Source of the DNA: Phytopythium helicoides
Lineage: Eukaryota; Oomycota; Peronosporomycetes; Pythiales; Pythiaceae
Length of the DNA: 64,000 nucleotides
Assembly (NCBI GenBank): GCA_024867545.1
Contig: JANFNE010000071.1
Location: 180,674 to 244,673, forward strand
Direction: 5' to 3'
A model generated the notes under the pieces. The model saw nothing but the letters and a program-made list of their open reading frames with translations. It was not told where the DNA came from and did not search any database. Positions 17,500-28,128 of this stretch are shown here, one piece after another. The first letter of the stretch is position 1, and each line of letters begins with the position of its first letter. The translations under genes and the position numbers were made by a program.

Positions 17500-20484
17500 C
17501 TACAGCGACACTTCGTTGCTGCGGTAGCCGCCCGGGCCGTCGTGCACCACGACGGACGCCGTGCGGCGGCTCGAGGACGGCGGCTGCAGACCACGAGTAC
17601 GGTTGCTTTCCATGTGCTGCTGCATCTGCTGCTGCTGCTGGTAGCCATAGGTGTCGTCACCCAGCATGGCGACCGAGTTCTCGCGAGCCTGAGGCGGCTG
17701 CAGCTGATGCTGGTTTTGCTGGTAGTGCTGCTCACCGAGCGAGAAGAACGGATCGTTGGCACCGTCGCGGTTGTTGGTCGTCACCACGGTCGTACCAGCC
17801 TTGTCGTCGTCCTCAGCGCCAGCGCCGTCGCGCTTCAGCTTCCATGTGCGGTAGAAGATGTAGATCTGGCGGATCATGAGCGCGACCAGCACTAGCACCT
17901 GAAGGCCGATGATTGCGAAGCCCACGCCTTCGCGGAGGTCATCCGGGATGTCCTCGTTGAAGCTCGTGGCGTTCGACAGCAGGAAGAACGACAGGAACAG
18001 TGCCGAAATCTTAATAATGATGACGAACGAAGAAGTCTTCTGCACGAACGCCGTCGGGTACGGCTGCTTCATCTCGAGGTAAAACAGGAACGCAATGTAC
18101 ATGGCAATCATCACAATGATCTGCCAAAGACCGCTGATCCAGACCATGCCTGTGGTCATGCCGCTCAACAGCGCAAGCATGAGCTTGGGAGCAAAGAAAA
18201 AGCGACCCTCGAAGCTGTACTCGTCGTACAACGGTCCGAAGCGAGCGTGGAACTTCTTGTCGAAGTGGTGCTTCGTGCCGAGGTCACGCAGCTCCTCCTC
18301 GTTGTTGCGGATCACCATGATGCCGAACAGAATCGTACCAAAAGCCATGACAAGCAGCGAAATGATAGCCAGGAAGAAGCTCGCATCAATCGACGAGTTG
18401 TCGATGCAGTAGCAAATCTGGTACATGGCCGTCGCGCCAATCACGTATTCGGACAGGATAAGCACCATCATGAGCACACCAATCGCCTTGTCCAGCCACT
18501 TCTTGGAGAACGTGGGAAAGTCCTCAACGATGAAGTAGCAGATACCCATTACGAGACCGTACGTCGCGAACAGCGCCAGAATGATACAACCGATGCCAGC
18601 AACCGTAAGGTAGAACAGCATGTCGGCGTCCACACCAATCATGTCCGCGTACTTCTCCATACCCTGCGTTGAGGAGCTTGATGACCCGCTGCCAGACGAG
18701 GAAGAAGAAGATGACGCGCTGCCAAGGCGACGGCGGGTACCTGAGCTCGAGCCAGAGGACGAGGAGCCTGAGCCGGACGAGTCGGTGGTGTTGCTGGATG
18801 AAGATGAATTCGACTTTCCGAACGGGAGGAAATTGAATCCGGCCGGTGCCATCTTTTTGCCCATGTTTTCGAGCACCTTCGGGCGGGCATCAATGTTCAT
18901 CTGGTTGATCATGATGCTGAACTGGCAGAGGTCGATAGCAGCCATGGTCACACCGACACTGGCAGCGGCAGACACACCAGAAGCAACACCAGCGGACGTG
19001 CCACCGACGACACCACTGACGACGGACATGCTCATACCAGCGACGACCGAGACAGTGGCAGCACTGCTGCCAATGGCAGTTGAGGCAATACCAGCCTGGT
19101 CGACCGACGTCTTGGTCGTGCCATCAGCCCACGTGGTCGACGTCTCGCCCGAGGTTCCGGAGTTCTGGCCCGACACAGTCGTCGAGCCAGACGTCGTGCT
19201 GCCGGTAGTCGTGCCCGAAACGTAGTTGTCGCACTGGCACGCGCTGAAGCTCGAGTCACTGGTGTAGTCACACTGGCTAGTGGTAGTCATGGTCAGGTTG
19301 GCAAAAGGCTGCGTGACGACACCGTCGATAGCCGCGCTCTCACCCGCGTACTGAAGCAGAGTAAGAAGGTCCAGGTTGGCATAGATCTCTGAGTTGATGC
19401 CGTCCTCGGCCGTGTAGTCCCACGTGCCGTTGCTGCAGCTAGGAAAGCTACAGACCGACAGGCACGTCTTGAGGTCCGTAAGGCCAGTGCCATCAGCAGT
19501 TCCAGAGTAAATGAGGCACTGCGTCTGCGCAGCAGCCTTCTCGACGTCGAGCTGCGTGCCATCGCACGTGAGGCCCATGGAGCTCCAAGCCGAGTAGAAG
19601 GTGGTGTCACACAAGAACTCAACGGTCGTGGTCGACGATGATCCCGAGGTAGAGGCAGACGCCGAAGCAGAAGCCGAAGCCGACGCTGAAGCCGAAGCAG
19701 AGTCGGAAGCCGATGCGGAGGTCGACGCCGACGCCGAGTCCGAGGATCCCGACGAGGCCGGAGCCGTCGTGGTAGGCGTGGTCGTCGTCGATGTCGGCGT
19801 CTTCGTTGTCGAGGTCGGCGTCTTGGTCGTCGTGGTTGGCGTCGTGGTTGTTGACGTCGGCGCCGTCGTTGAGGTCGAGTTGGTCGTGGAAGCACCAGCA
19901 TCAGCGACGAGACGGCGCGTGTTCGAGTCGCTGGAGCCGTCCGACGAGTTGGACGCCGACTCGGACGACGTCGTGGGCGTGGCCGTGGTGGAGGTTGGCG
20001 TCTTGGTCGTCGACGTGGGTGTCTTTGTCGTGGACGTTGGCGTGGCCGTCGTGGAGGTCGGCGTCTTGGTCGTGGACGTTGGCGTCTTGGTCGTGGCCGT
20101 GGGGGTCTTGGTCGTGGAGGTCGGCGCGGTGGTGCTGTCTCCGGCGTCGCCCGAGGAGCTGTCGTCCGATCCGTCCCCTGGCGCGACAACATTGCCATTC
20201 GTGGCGGATCCGTCCGTGGACCCTGCGCTGCCGGTCGAGCCGTAGGATCCTCCTGTGGATCCCGACGACGAGCTCCCTGCGGCGCCCGAGGCCTTTGCGG
20301 CCGCCACCTGGCTCGGCACGTTGCTGGCCGTGGGCATCGAGTACCTGAAGACGCACGAGACGGAGCCCGTGGCGGTGCCGCCCGTGGATCCAGAGGACGA
20401 CGAGACGCTCGAGTTGGCGGCCGAGGCCGTCGCCACCGCCGCCGCCGCCAGCAGCGCCAGCCTGCGCACCTGCGTCACGCGCAT
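17500..20484 (-). CDS. Mucin-like secreted-leader protein with polytopic TRP-like C-terminus
   Basis: 994 aa from ATG 20484, no introns. A signal peptide (1-22) is followed by a Ser/Thr/Gly/Pro-rich ectodomain to about residue 287, built largely of tandem 7-residue units (TPTSTTK and variants, about 120-170 and 205-240) and SA repeats, expected to be heavily O-glycosylated. A Cys-containing module (about 290-420) follows, then a hydrophobic Gly/Ala/Val segment (470-520) and a Ser-rich linker. The C-terminal third has about seven membrane helices (620-650, 665-690, 702-725, 765-800, 820-840, 855-875) with GPLYDEYSFEGRFFF between them, resembling the TRP-like (PF06011, fungal Flc/PKD2-like) domain. 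Probably a cell-surface sensor or channel; the TRP label is tentative. Confidence 0.75.
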   Translation of the reverse strand: MRVTQVRRLALLAAAAVATASAANSSVSSSSGSTGGTATGSVSCVFRYSMPTASNVPSQVAAAKASGAAGSSSSGSTGGSYGSTGSAGSTDGSATNGNVVAPGDGSDDSSSGDAGDSTTAPTSTTKTPTATTKTPTSTTKTPTSTTATPTSTTKTPTSTTKTPTSTTATPTTSSESASNSSDGSSDSNTRRLVADAGASTTNSTSTTAPTSTTTTPTTTTKTPTSTTKTPTSTTTTPTTTAPASSGSSDSASASTSASASDSASASASASASASASASTSGSSSTTTVEFLCDTTFYSAWSSMGLTCDGTQLDVEKAAAQTQCLIYSGTADGTGLTDLKTCLSVCSFPSCSNGTWDYTAEDGINSEIYANLDLLTLLQYAGESAAIDGVVTQPFANLTMTTTSQCDYTSDSSFSACQCDNYVSGTTTGSTTSGSTTVSGQNSGTSGETSTTWADGTTKTSVDQAGIASTAIGSSAATVSVVAGMSMSVVSGVVGGTSAGVASGVSAAASVGVTMAAIDLCQFSIMINQMNIDARPKVLENMGKKMAPAGFNFLPFGKSNSSSSSNTTDSSGSGSSSSGSSSGTRRRLGSASSSSSSSGSGSSSSSTQGMEKYADMIGVDADMLFYLTVAGIGCIILALFATYGLVMGICYFIVEDFPTFSKKWLDKAIGVLMMVLILSEYVIGATAMYQICYCIDNSSIDASFFLAIISLLVMAFGTILFGIMVIRNNEEELRDLGTKHHFDKKFHARFGPLYDEYSFEGRFFFAPKLMLALLSGMTTGMVWISGLWQIIVMIAMYIAFLFYLEMKQPYPTAFVQKTSSFVIIIKISALFLSFFLLSNATSFNEDIPDDLREGVGFAIIGLQVLVLVALMIRQIYIFYRTWKLKRDGAGAEDDDKAGTTVVTTNNRDGANDPFFSLGEQHYQQNQHQLQPPQARENSVAMLGDDTYGYQQQQQMQQHMESNRTRGLQPPSSSRRTASVVVHDGPGGYRSNEVSL

Positions 20485-21692
20485 GTCGCTCTCTCTCTAC
20501 CTGCTGCTTGCCGACTACGAGGCGCGGCCTGGCGCTAGGGAACTGCCGCCGCTCTACCCGCGCGCGCGCCGGTTGACTTTTGGCCGCCGCGCTGTGCGGC
20601 GCTGGGGAAAGGCGGGGGCGGTAGAGTGTTTGGCGAGGGCAAGGGGAGCGGCGGGCAGCCCACCATACTGGGCGAAAGAGAGCCAGCGCACGCGGGGGAA
20701 ACCTCTCGCGGACTGTATGGCGCTTGGTCCATCCAGTACCATATGGATTCGGCGCGAGCTGCATACTCAGCGCAAGAGGTCGCGGTTCAGTTCGACACCG
20801 CGATGAGCCAGTCGACGCCCTTCCAACGTACCGGTACTGTACTATTATACGCGCACCCAAGTCGCTCTCAGTGGGGAGGGCGTCGCCCGGTCGCGACGCT
20901 CAACAAAATGATCGGCGCATTCTCTTTCCCGCGCGCGCTTTGTGGCTCCTCTGTCGAAATCCCAGGCTGATTCGTGCTCTATCGCACCGCGGGCGGAGCC
21001 AGGCATGCAATGCGGCATTGCATCCCTGGCCTCATTGCCAATGCGAGTGGGGAGGGCCGGTCATGATACGGTACTCTCCACGTGTACAGACAGCGCAAAA
21101 TGCGTGGAGAGAGCTCCAGCGCCATACGAACCGGGTGGGCCGCGAAAGCATCTGGCGAGTGGCAACTCGCACGCGTTACAGCGGGGTATGCGTTGACGGA
21201 GAGCGTGAGGAGATCGACTTGTATAGAGTGAGTAACGCTCACATCTATCAACGATTGTGTGATATCGGCTGCCAGAGACTTGTGGGTGAATTTCACGCGT
21301 GCCCAACCGATGAATCACTTCCGGCAGGGTGATCGGTTGAAGTGCCCTGTGCTCACACGTCACAGAACGCTATCGTCATGACGATGGCTACATCGGGTCA
21401 CCGTCACCTCAATTCAAGTGACAGTGACTCAATGTAGCCATCCGAAGCTTGAAGCGCTGTCTGCATTCTGAATTCTTCCGCCAGCGCTTGACGGAACCCT
21501 CTCAAGCGTTTGCTTCGAGTCGCAAGACCCATCTAGACCCATCCCCACTATCTTTGGCCAGCTTTGTCATGAGCTGGCTGCCTATAAATACGAGTCGAGT
21601 TTGCATTGATCTCGACGCCTGAATTCACTGAGCTCCCACCGCTGCTGTGTGCGCCGTTGCTTTGGCTGGTTCGCATCGCAGAGCGCACCTCG
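20485..21692. other. Divergent intergenic region
   Basis: 1.2 kb between divergent genes, so it has both promoters. An imperfect inverted repeat (AGGCATGCAATGCGGCATTGCATCCCTGGCC) lies at about 21000-21035. No coding potential recognised. Confidence 0.5.
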
Positions 21693-23645
21693 ATGGCTGC
21701 GGCCGCCGACTACTCGGGCTGGGTGCGCGAGCTCGACAGCTACGAGCAGCAACTGTCAGACGCCGATGACCCGCGCGTGGAGCCCCACCGAGCGCCAGTG
21801 CCGCTAACCAGCACTGCGCGCGGCAAGTCGCGTGCAATGTCCAAGCCAGCGTCGCAAGCAGAAGAGCTGCAGCAGGAAATGAAGCTGCTCAACTGGCACA
21901 AGCTGGCCAACGAGGCCGCGCTCAAGGCCGCCATCATCAAAACTAACAAAATCAAAAAGGAGGACGCGCAATTTGCCAGCTCGCTTACGCTCGAGGAGCG
22001 AGAAGAGCGTGCCATGCGCATCCAGCAGGTCGTCGAGGAGGAGCAGCTGCGGCCGCTCGAGGTAAACTCGGAGTTCTTTCGCGACTTTGAGGCAAAGGGC
22101 CAGCGAGATGAGTCCAAGCTCGAAGACGATGTCCAGCGACACATTCAGCACTTGCGGCGCCTCAAAGATACCTTGGCGCAGAGAGAGGACGTACAGCGCC
22201 GACGGCGACAATTCCGTGAGAAAATGCATGAGTTGAATCCCCCACCAATGAGCTCGTCGCGGTCGGTCACCAAGCGAGCAAGCAGTAACCAGGAGGAAGA
22301 TGCCCAGCAGCAGCGCCAGCAGCGCACATCTGCTCCAAACAGCGTTTATCAGCGGATCGCTGACGCCCAACAGAGAGGGGGTCGCGCGAATGCAGAGGTT
22401 GTGGGCAGTCTAGATAAGCTCATGGAGCTCGAGAAGCGCATCCGGCACCTCGAGGATGCCGGATTGGGAGCTGACGTACTAGAAGGCGACGATGCGCAAT
22501 TGAACGGAGAAGATTTTGACCAAAACGGATCCTTGGCGTCATCAAATGTCCGATTTGAGAAGCGAAAGACCGCCGGTGGTCCGCATGAGCCGTCTCGAAC
22601 CATGTATGCTGTCAAACCCGGACCAAGCAAAATGCGAAGCAAGGATACATTAGCAGGAGGAGGTGGGAAGAAACGATCGGTACAGCAACCAACTGCAGCG
22701 AGCTCAGCCAAGAAGCGCGGACTCGCTGGCAGTAACACTAGAACCCGAAAACCTGATACCTTCCTAACGAGCTTACCGGAAAGCAAACAAAAGCAGCTCC
22801 GGCGCATGACAGACCGTGAACGCCGAAATTTCCTCAAGAACGAGAAAGCGACCGAGGCAAAAGAGCGATCACAGAAGCAGGATGTTGTAATAGACGGGTG
22901 GTTAGACAAGAAGAAGCTAGCTTCAACACAGCGGAAAGCCGGCAACACCCACGTCCGCAACAACCCTGGTGGCTCGGGGCCAAGCGCCGCAGCGACAAAA
23001 CGAACAGGTCGCCAAACGCTCCCGCCACCGCCGAAAGTGCGAGCACCAACAGTTGGTGCAGCATCAGGAAAGCGAATCTCGGCGCTGAATCCACACATGC
23101 AGCGCTTCGACGATATCAAGAAGGGTTTCGACAAGCGCAAGGAGATGCTGCAGCGAGCGCCACCAGTAGTAGTAGCGACGCGGACCACAGGTCGAAGCGT
23201 GAACGCAGCAACCATGCCTGGGCAACGCGTAGCAGGATCAGTCGGAGCAAACACAAGGCGACCTAATGGTGTACAGTTGAATGCCAGCCGGCCAGCACCT
23301 AGCGCAGGAGTGAGCACACAACGACAGCGGCGGGTTGACACCAACGCAGCTTCTGGAGTTGGTAGCTCCGTTGGTGCGCTGTCGATGGCAAGGCAATCCA
23401 ACCGGCTGGAGCTGCCCGCGGTCGGCAACACCCGTACGAGCTCGACCACGCTGCCCGCTATCACACGAGCAGACCCCCGAACCTCGCTTGCAAGCGTCGG
23501 CGGCCCCACCACAGGCGCACGAGGCCTTGGAGGCGTCTCGCTGCCTCGAATAGCTCCGTCCGGCGCGCGCGCACCGCCCATGCCGTCTCCACCGCCCGCC
23601 AAGAACCCGCACGGTCCGCAGTTCAGCCGCCTGCACAAGCGGTGA
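21693..23645 (+). CDS. Coiled-coil protein of unknown function
   Basis: 650 aa from ATG 21693 without introns. The N-terminal 200 residues are highly charged and helical (EELQQEMKLLNWHKLANEAA, IQQVVEEEQLRPLEV, HIQHLRRLKDTLAQRE), typical of long coiled coils. A shorter coil sits near 255-285 (LDKLMELEKRIRHLEDAG). The rest is basic, Ser/Pro/Gly/Arg-rich and probably disordered, with a Lys/Arg-rich helical patch (SKQKQLRRMTDRERRNFLKN) around 380-400. That pattern suits a cytoskeletal or centrosome/flagellum-associated protein, but I recognise no family and claim no function. It follows the divergent TRP-like gene and precedes the FAAL fusion on the same strand. Confidence 0.75.
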   Translation: MAAAADYSGWVRELDSYEQQLSDADDPRVEPHRAPVPLTSTARGKSRAMSKPASQAEELQQEMKLLNWHKLANEAALKAAIIKTNKIKKEDAQFASSLTLEEREERAMRIQQVVEEEQLRPLEVNSEFFRDFEAKGQRDESKLEDDVQRHIQHLRRLKDTLAQREDVQRRRRQFREKMHELNPPPMSSSRSVTKRASSNQEEDAQQQRQQRTSAPNSVYQRIADAQQRGGRANAEVVGSLDKLMELEKRIRHLEDAGLGADVLEGDDAQLNGEDFDQNGSLASSNVRFEKRKTAGGPHEPSRTMYAVKPGPSKMRSKDTLAGGGGKKRSVQQPTAASSAKKRGLAGSNTRTRKPDTFLTSLPESKQKQLRRMTDRERRNFLKNEKATEAKERSQKQDVVIDGWLDKKKLASTQRKAGNTHVRNNPGGSGPSAAATKRTGRQTLPPPPKVRAPTVGAASGKRISALNPHMQRFDDIKKGFDKRKEMLQRAPPVVVATRTTGRSVNAATMPGQRVAGSVGANTRRPNGVQLNASRPAPSAGVSTQRQRRVDTNAASGVGSSVGALSMARQSNRLELPAVGNTRTSSTTLPAITRADPRTSLASVGGPTTGARGLGGVSLPRIAPSGARAPPMPSPPPAKNPHGPQFSRLHKR

Positions 23646-24074
23646 CGTGTCGTCCGTCTATTGATGCCCTGCGGTCGAATGGAAAACTATGCAATGGAGT
23701 GCCCGTCGTGGTGTCGAGCAGATCCCTTGGTGACACGCTGAACCCATATCGCTGACGCTATGTAACGGCCACTTGCTGTTGACGCTGACGCGTCAGCGTC
23801 TCAGGCCCGCGGGTCAGCGGTGGTCGGCCCATTCCATCATTCATCTACAAAATTGTATGTAAAATGGTTCAACGGGTCGCCGGATCAACGGGTCTGGCCC
23901 ATTTCACACCGTCCTATCCGCGTAAAATCCTCATAAATCGCTCTCAGTTCCGCAAGTATCTTGACGTGGACCGCCCATTGCTGCAAGTTGCGGCACGTGG
24001 CACCGCCGCGACCCCCCTTTCGCGCCTTCACAATTCAAGTCGACCCCCCGCCGTTCGCCGCCAGTCCGCTCGCC
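23646..24074. other. Intergenic, promoter of the FAAL fusion gene
   Basis: 429 bases. Two tandem GACGCTGACGCGTCAGCGTC-like elements at about 23779-23800 form a near-perfect palindrome (CGCTGACGCGTCAGCG), about 280 bases before the start codon; this could be a bZIP-type (TGACG/CGTCA) operator. Confidence 0.4.
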
Positions 24075-27000
24075 ATGTCGTCCCTGCTCGCCGAGGCGGT
24101 GGGCGGCGCCGCGCTGCAGGCGGCCGCGGCCGTCGTGTCGGCGTCGGTGGCCGCCGTGGTGCTGAGCCGCAAGCGGCGCGCGCGTGAGGCCGAGAGCGCG
24201 GCGGCGAGCGAGCGCGCGGCCAAGAAGTCGCGCCGCCTGTCGACGGACGGCGCGCCGCCCAGCGAGCCCGCGCCGGTCGTCGTGGTGCGCGGCGTGTCCG
24301 TGTCCACCGAGCCGGTGGTGGACGAGCTCAAGCGCCGCGCGCGCCTGGCCAAGTGGCGCCACAAGATCGTGTACACGTTCCTGGACGACCGCGGGCGAGA
24401 GATCACCAACTACACGCTCGAGGAGGTGGACCGCGCGGCGCGGCGCGTCGCCGGCGCGCTGCAGCGCGACGCGCGCGTGCAGAAGGGCGACCGCGTCATG
24501 CTCTGCTACCCGCCGGGGCTCGACTTTGCGCTCGCCTTTTGGGGATGCCTGTACGCGGGCGCCATCGCCATCCCCGTGTACCCGCCGTACCCGGGCACGC
24601 TCGCCAAGGACCTGCCCAAGTTCAACCGCATGGTGGCCGACTCGGGCGCGCGCGTCGTGCTCACCAACAAAACCTACCACCTCGCCAGCAAGATGGCGAC
24701 CGTCAAGGGATACTTCTCCAACCGCGCAGAGGTCTCGTGGCCCGAGAACGTGCAGTGGATCACCACGGACTCGCTCGCTGACTCGGTGGCGAACCACTAC
24801 GACGACTCGGAGCTCAAGCTCTCGGCCTCGGACGTTGCTTTCTTCCAGTACAGCTCTGGGTCGACGTCCGAGCCCAAGGCCGTCATGATCTCGCACGGCA
24901 ACCTGCGCGCGCAGCTCAAGACGTGGGACAGCATCGAGCCCAGCGACACGCTCGTGAGCTGGCTGCCGTCCTACCACGACATGGGCCTCGTGGGCTTCAT
25001 CATTACGCCCTGCGTTACGGCCGCGCGCTGCGTCTCGATGTCGCCCATCAGCTTCATCAAGGACCCCGCGCTCTGGATGCGCACGGCCTCCAAGTACAAG
25101 GCGACGCACGTGTGCGCGCCAAACTTCGGCTACGCACTCGCAGCGCGCAAGACGACCGACAAGCAGGCAGCTGAGATGGACCTGTCGACGCTCAAGCAGA
25201 CCATTTGCGCTGCTGAGCCGATTCGCCCCGAGTCGCTGGATGCGTTCATTTCCAAGTTCGAGAAGCGCTCAGGATTTAACCCTGGCACTTTCAACTGCGG
25301 CTACGGTCTTGCGGAAGTGACGCTTGTGTGCACTGGGCAGGACCCTCTGACGCGCCAGCTCCCGACAGTACTTGCCGTCGACAAGGCGCAGATCGAGGCC
25401 CATCGCAAGGTCGTGGAGGCGAAGAAGACCGCCGCGAAGGACTCTGTTATGCACCTCGTGGGCTGCGGCAAGGCAATGCCTACTTTCGCCCTGGCGATTG
25501 TGGACCCCGAGTCGAAGAAGAAGCTTGGCGAGCTTCAGGTCGGAGAGGTGTGGGTGCAGGGTCCGTCGGTCGCTGTCGGATACTGGAACCGCGAGGAGTA
25601 CACCAAGGAGATGTTCCGTGCGCAGCTGGCTGGAGAGTCTAACAAGAGCAACCACTACTTACGCACGGGTGACATGGGCTTTGTGCGCAACGGCGAGCTG
25701 TTTGTGACCGGACGCCTCAAGGACCTGATTATCATCCGTGGCCGTAATGTGTGCCCTCAGGATGTTGAGGCGTCTGTAGAGCATGCGCACGAGCACGTGC
25801 GTCCTGGCTGCTCGGCGGCTTTTCTCCATTGAGAAGAACCAGGAGGAGGCCCTGGTGGTAGTTGCCGAGGTCAAGAATGGCTCGTCGAAGGAGGTTCTCA
25901 AGGAAGTGTGCGGTGAGATCATCAAATCCGTGCTGTCGGAGCACCAACTGCGTTGCGAGGCCATCGTGCTGCTGCCGCAGAAGGCAATCCCGAAGACGAC
26001 GAGCGGAAAGATTCAGCGCAGCGCGACCAAGGCTAAGTTCCTCACGGGTTCTCTGACCAAGCCAGTGTACGAGTATAAGGCGAGCTCGAACTCGTCGTCG
26101 AGCGTGGCTGCAGAGAAGCCCAAGCCGAAGGTTGTAGAGGAGGCCCCCAAGGAGACCGCGACCGAGGAAGCGTCGAACAAGGAAGAGAACAAGGAGGAGA
26201 ACAAGGACATTAAGACGCCTGAGGAGATCCTAGCGTGGCTGCTGAAGCAAGTTGCGAGCGAGGTCGAGGCTAATACTGCCGCTGATGCGGATGCCGAGAA
26301 CAATGAGCAGGCGCCGAAGCCGAAGCCGACCGAGATTGACCCTTCGACTCCGTGGGCGATGTTCGGTCTTGATTCGGTTGCCATCGTCGGGCTGTCGTCG
26401 GATCTGGGCGAGTTCCTGGGTTGCGTCGTGCCGCCTGCTGCCTTTTTCCAGTACGATACTCCGCTGAAGCTTGCGAATGCGCCGGGCTTGGCCACGGGTG
26501 ACCTTGAGACTGGCGAAGAGGACGGTGCTGCTGGTGCTGCTCCGCTCGCTCGCACCGTCGAGGAGATCGAGGCGAGCTGCTTTGATATCGCCAGCTTCCC
26601 GAGGTTCAGAACCTGTTTGGCCAAATGAAGGAGTTTCAAGACGCTGGGCTGCGCGTGCCGTTCTTGGAGACGCTGACGCCGGAGAAGCGCAAGATGATCA
26701 ACTTCAACACATACAACTACCTGGGAAACGCTCGCGACCACGAGGTGCTGAACGCGGCGCGCAAGGCTATCACGGAGTACGGCTCGACTATGAGCTCATC
26801 GCCGATTGTGGGCCAGACGCAGGTCAACGTCGACCTTGAGACTGCTCTGTGCTCGTTCTTCCGGGCCGAGGAGAGCGTGCTGTTCGTTGGCGGCTGGGTC
26901 ACGAACGTGACGACCATCGACGCACTCGTGGGCAAGGGAGATTTGCTGCTCTGTGATGCGCTCAACCACGACTCGTGTGTGACTGGCCAACGTCTGAGCG

Positions 27001-27881
27001 GAGCGACGATTCTGCCGTTCCCGCACAACGACACGGAGGCGCTGGAGCGCATGCTGTCGAAGCTGCGCACCAAGTACCGTCGTGTGATGATCGTGACGGA
27101 GGGCGTGTACGGTATGGACGGTGACATCCCCAACATCCCCGAGATAATCCGCATCAAGAAGAAGTACAAGGCGATGCTGTTCATCGACGAGGCGCACTCT
27201 TTCGGCACGATGGGTGCGACTGGCCGAGGCATCTGCGAGCACTACGGCGTCGACACGAGCGATGTGGATGTGCGGATGGGCACGATGAGCAAGGCGCTGG
27301 GATCGATTGGTGGTTTCGTGCTCGGCTCGCGAGCGCTGGTGCAGTACCTCAAGCACTGTGCCGGTGGCTTTGTCTTTTCGGTGGGTCTCGCGCCGTCCGC
27401 TGCTGCGGCCGCGCTCAAGTCGGTCGAGCTGATGACGGCGAGCCCGTCGCGCACGGAGAAGCTGCAGGACAACAGCCGCTACTTTTATGACCAGTGCAAG
27501 AAGCACGGTATCCCAATTGGTGCGCACACGTACCGCGGCGGTCCCGTGGTGGTGGCCATGATTGGATCGACGATCGCGACGGCCAAGGCGTCCGAGTTCC
27601 TCGCGCTGCACGGTGTGAACGTCAAGCCGATCGTGTACCCGGCCGTGGAGGAGGGCAAGTGCCGTCTGCGCTTCTTCATCTCGGCGACGCACTCGAAGAA
27701 GCAGCTGGATCACTCGATCGCGCTGCTGACGACGTACGTCAAGGCGGGCTTCTCGCTGGAGAAGGCGCTGGCGGCCTCGCACACGCCCGAGAACGGGCAC
27801 GCCAAGGCTCCAGGCGACAAGTCTCGCAAGAGCAAGAAGCCCAAGAAGGTCAAGGCGGCCCAGGACCCGGCGGCCGCGTAG
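24075..27881 (+). CDS. FAAL - acyl carrier protein - alpha-oxoamine synthase fusion (two frame breaks)
   Basis: About 1,268 codons from ATG 24075. A hydrophobic N-terminal segment may anchor it. The adenylation domain (about 24300-26060) is a fatty acyl-AMP ligase: YSSGSTSEPKAVMISHGNL, SWLPSYHDMGLVG, CGYGLAEVTL, RTGDMGF, GRLKDLIIIRGRN. A Lys/Glu-rich linker leads to a carrier domain whose FGLDSVAIVGL has the phosphopantetheine serine at 26374-26376. Then a PLP-dependent alpha-oxoamine synthase: NTYNYLGNARDH, DEAHSFGTMGATGRG, and the Schiff-base lysine in GTMSKALGS (27291-27293). Expected chemistry: activate a fatty acid, load the carrier, condense it with an amino acid to an amino-ketone, as in sphingoid-base synthesis. 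The frame shifts by one base near 25818-25821 (T run) and back near 26600-26605. Confidence 0.85.
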
Positions 27882-28128
27882 GCGATTTTGGGGGCGAGCT
27901 GTTGTTCGACGATGTTGCATGTAGCCATAGACAGCTTCAACAAGTGTACGTAGAAGGCGATTGGTCGATTTTGAGCAGAAATGTTGGCGAATGGTCGCCG
28001 TCCTCTCTTCCGGCGATTTCCCCCAATCGCGGACCGCGCTCACATCGTTTGAGCCAATCAGGCGCCGGCGCTTCTCGCTGGCGCGAAAGGCACCGCCAGT
28101 CCTCAAACCTCAAAGCGGCGTCGGCAAG

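Noticed and set aside
19601..20348. Long plus-strand frames opposite the mucin-like repeats
   Set aside because: They mirror the Thr/Ser repeats of the real minus-strand gene and have Val/Glu/Asp or Ser/Trp low complexity only.
24184..24888. Arg/Ser-rich frame overlapping the FAAL domain
   Set aside because: Typical GC-rich shadow frame; the FAAL motifs are in the other frame.
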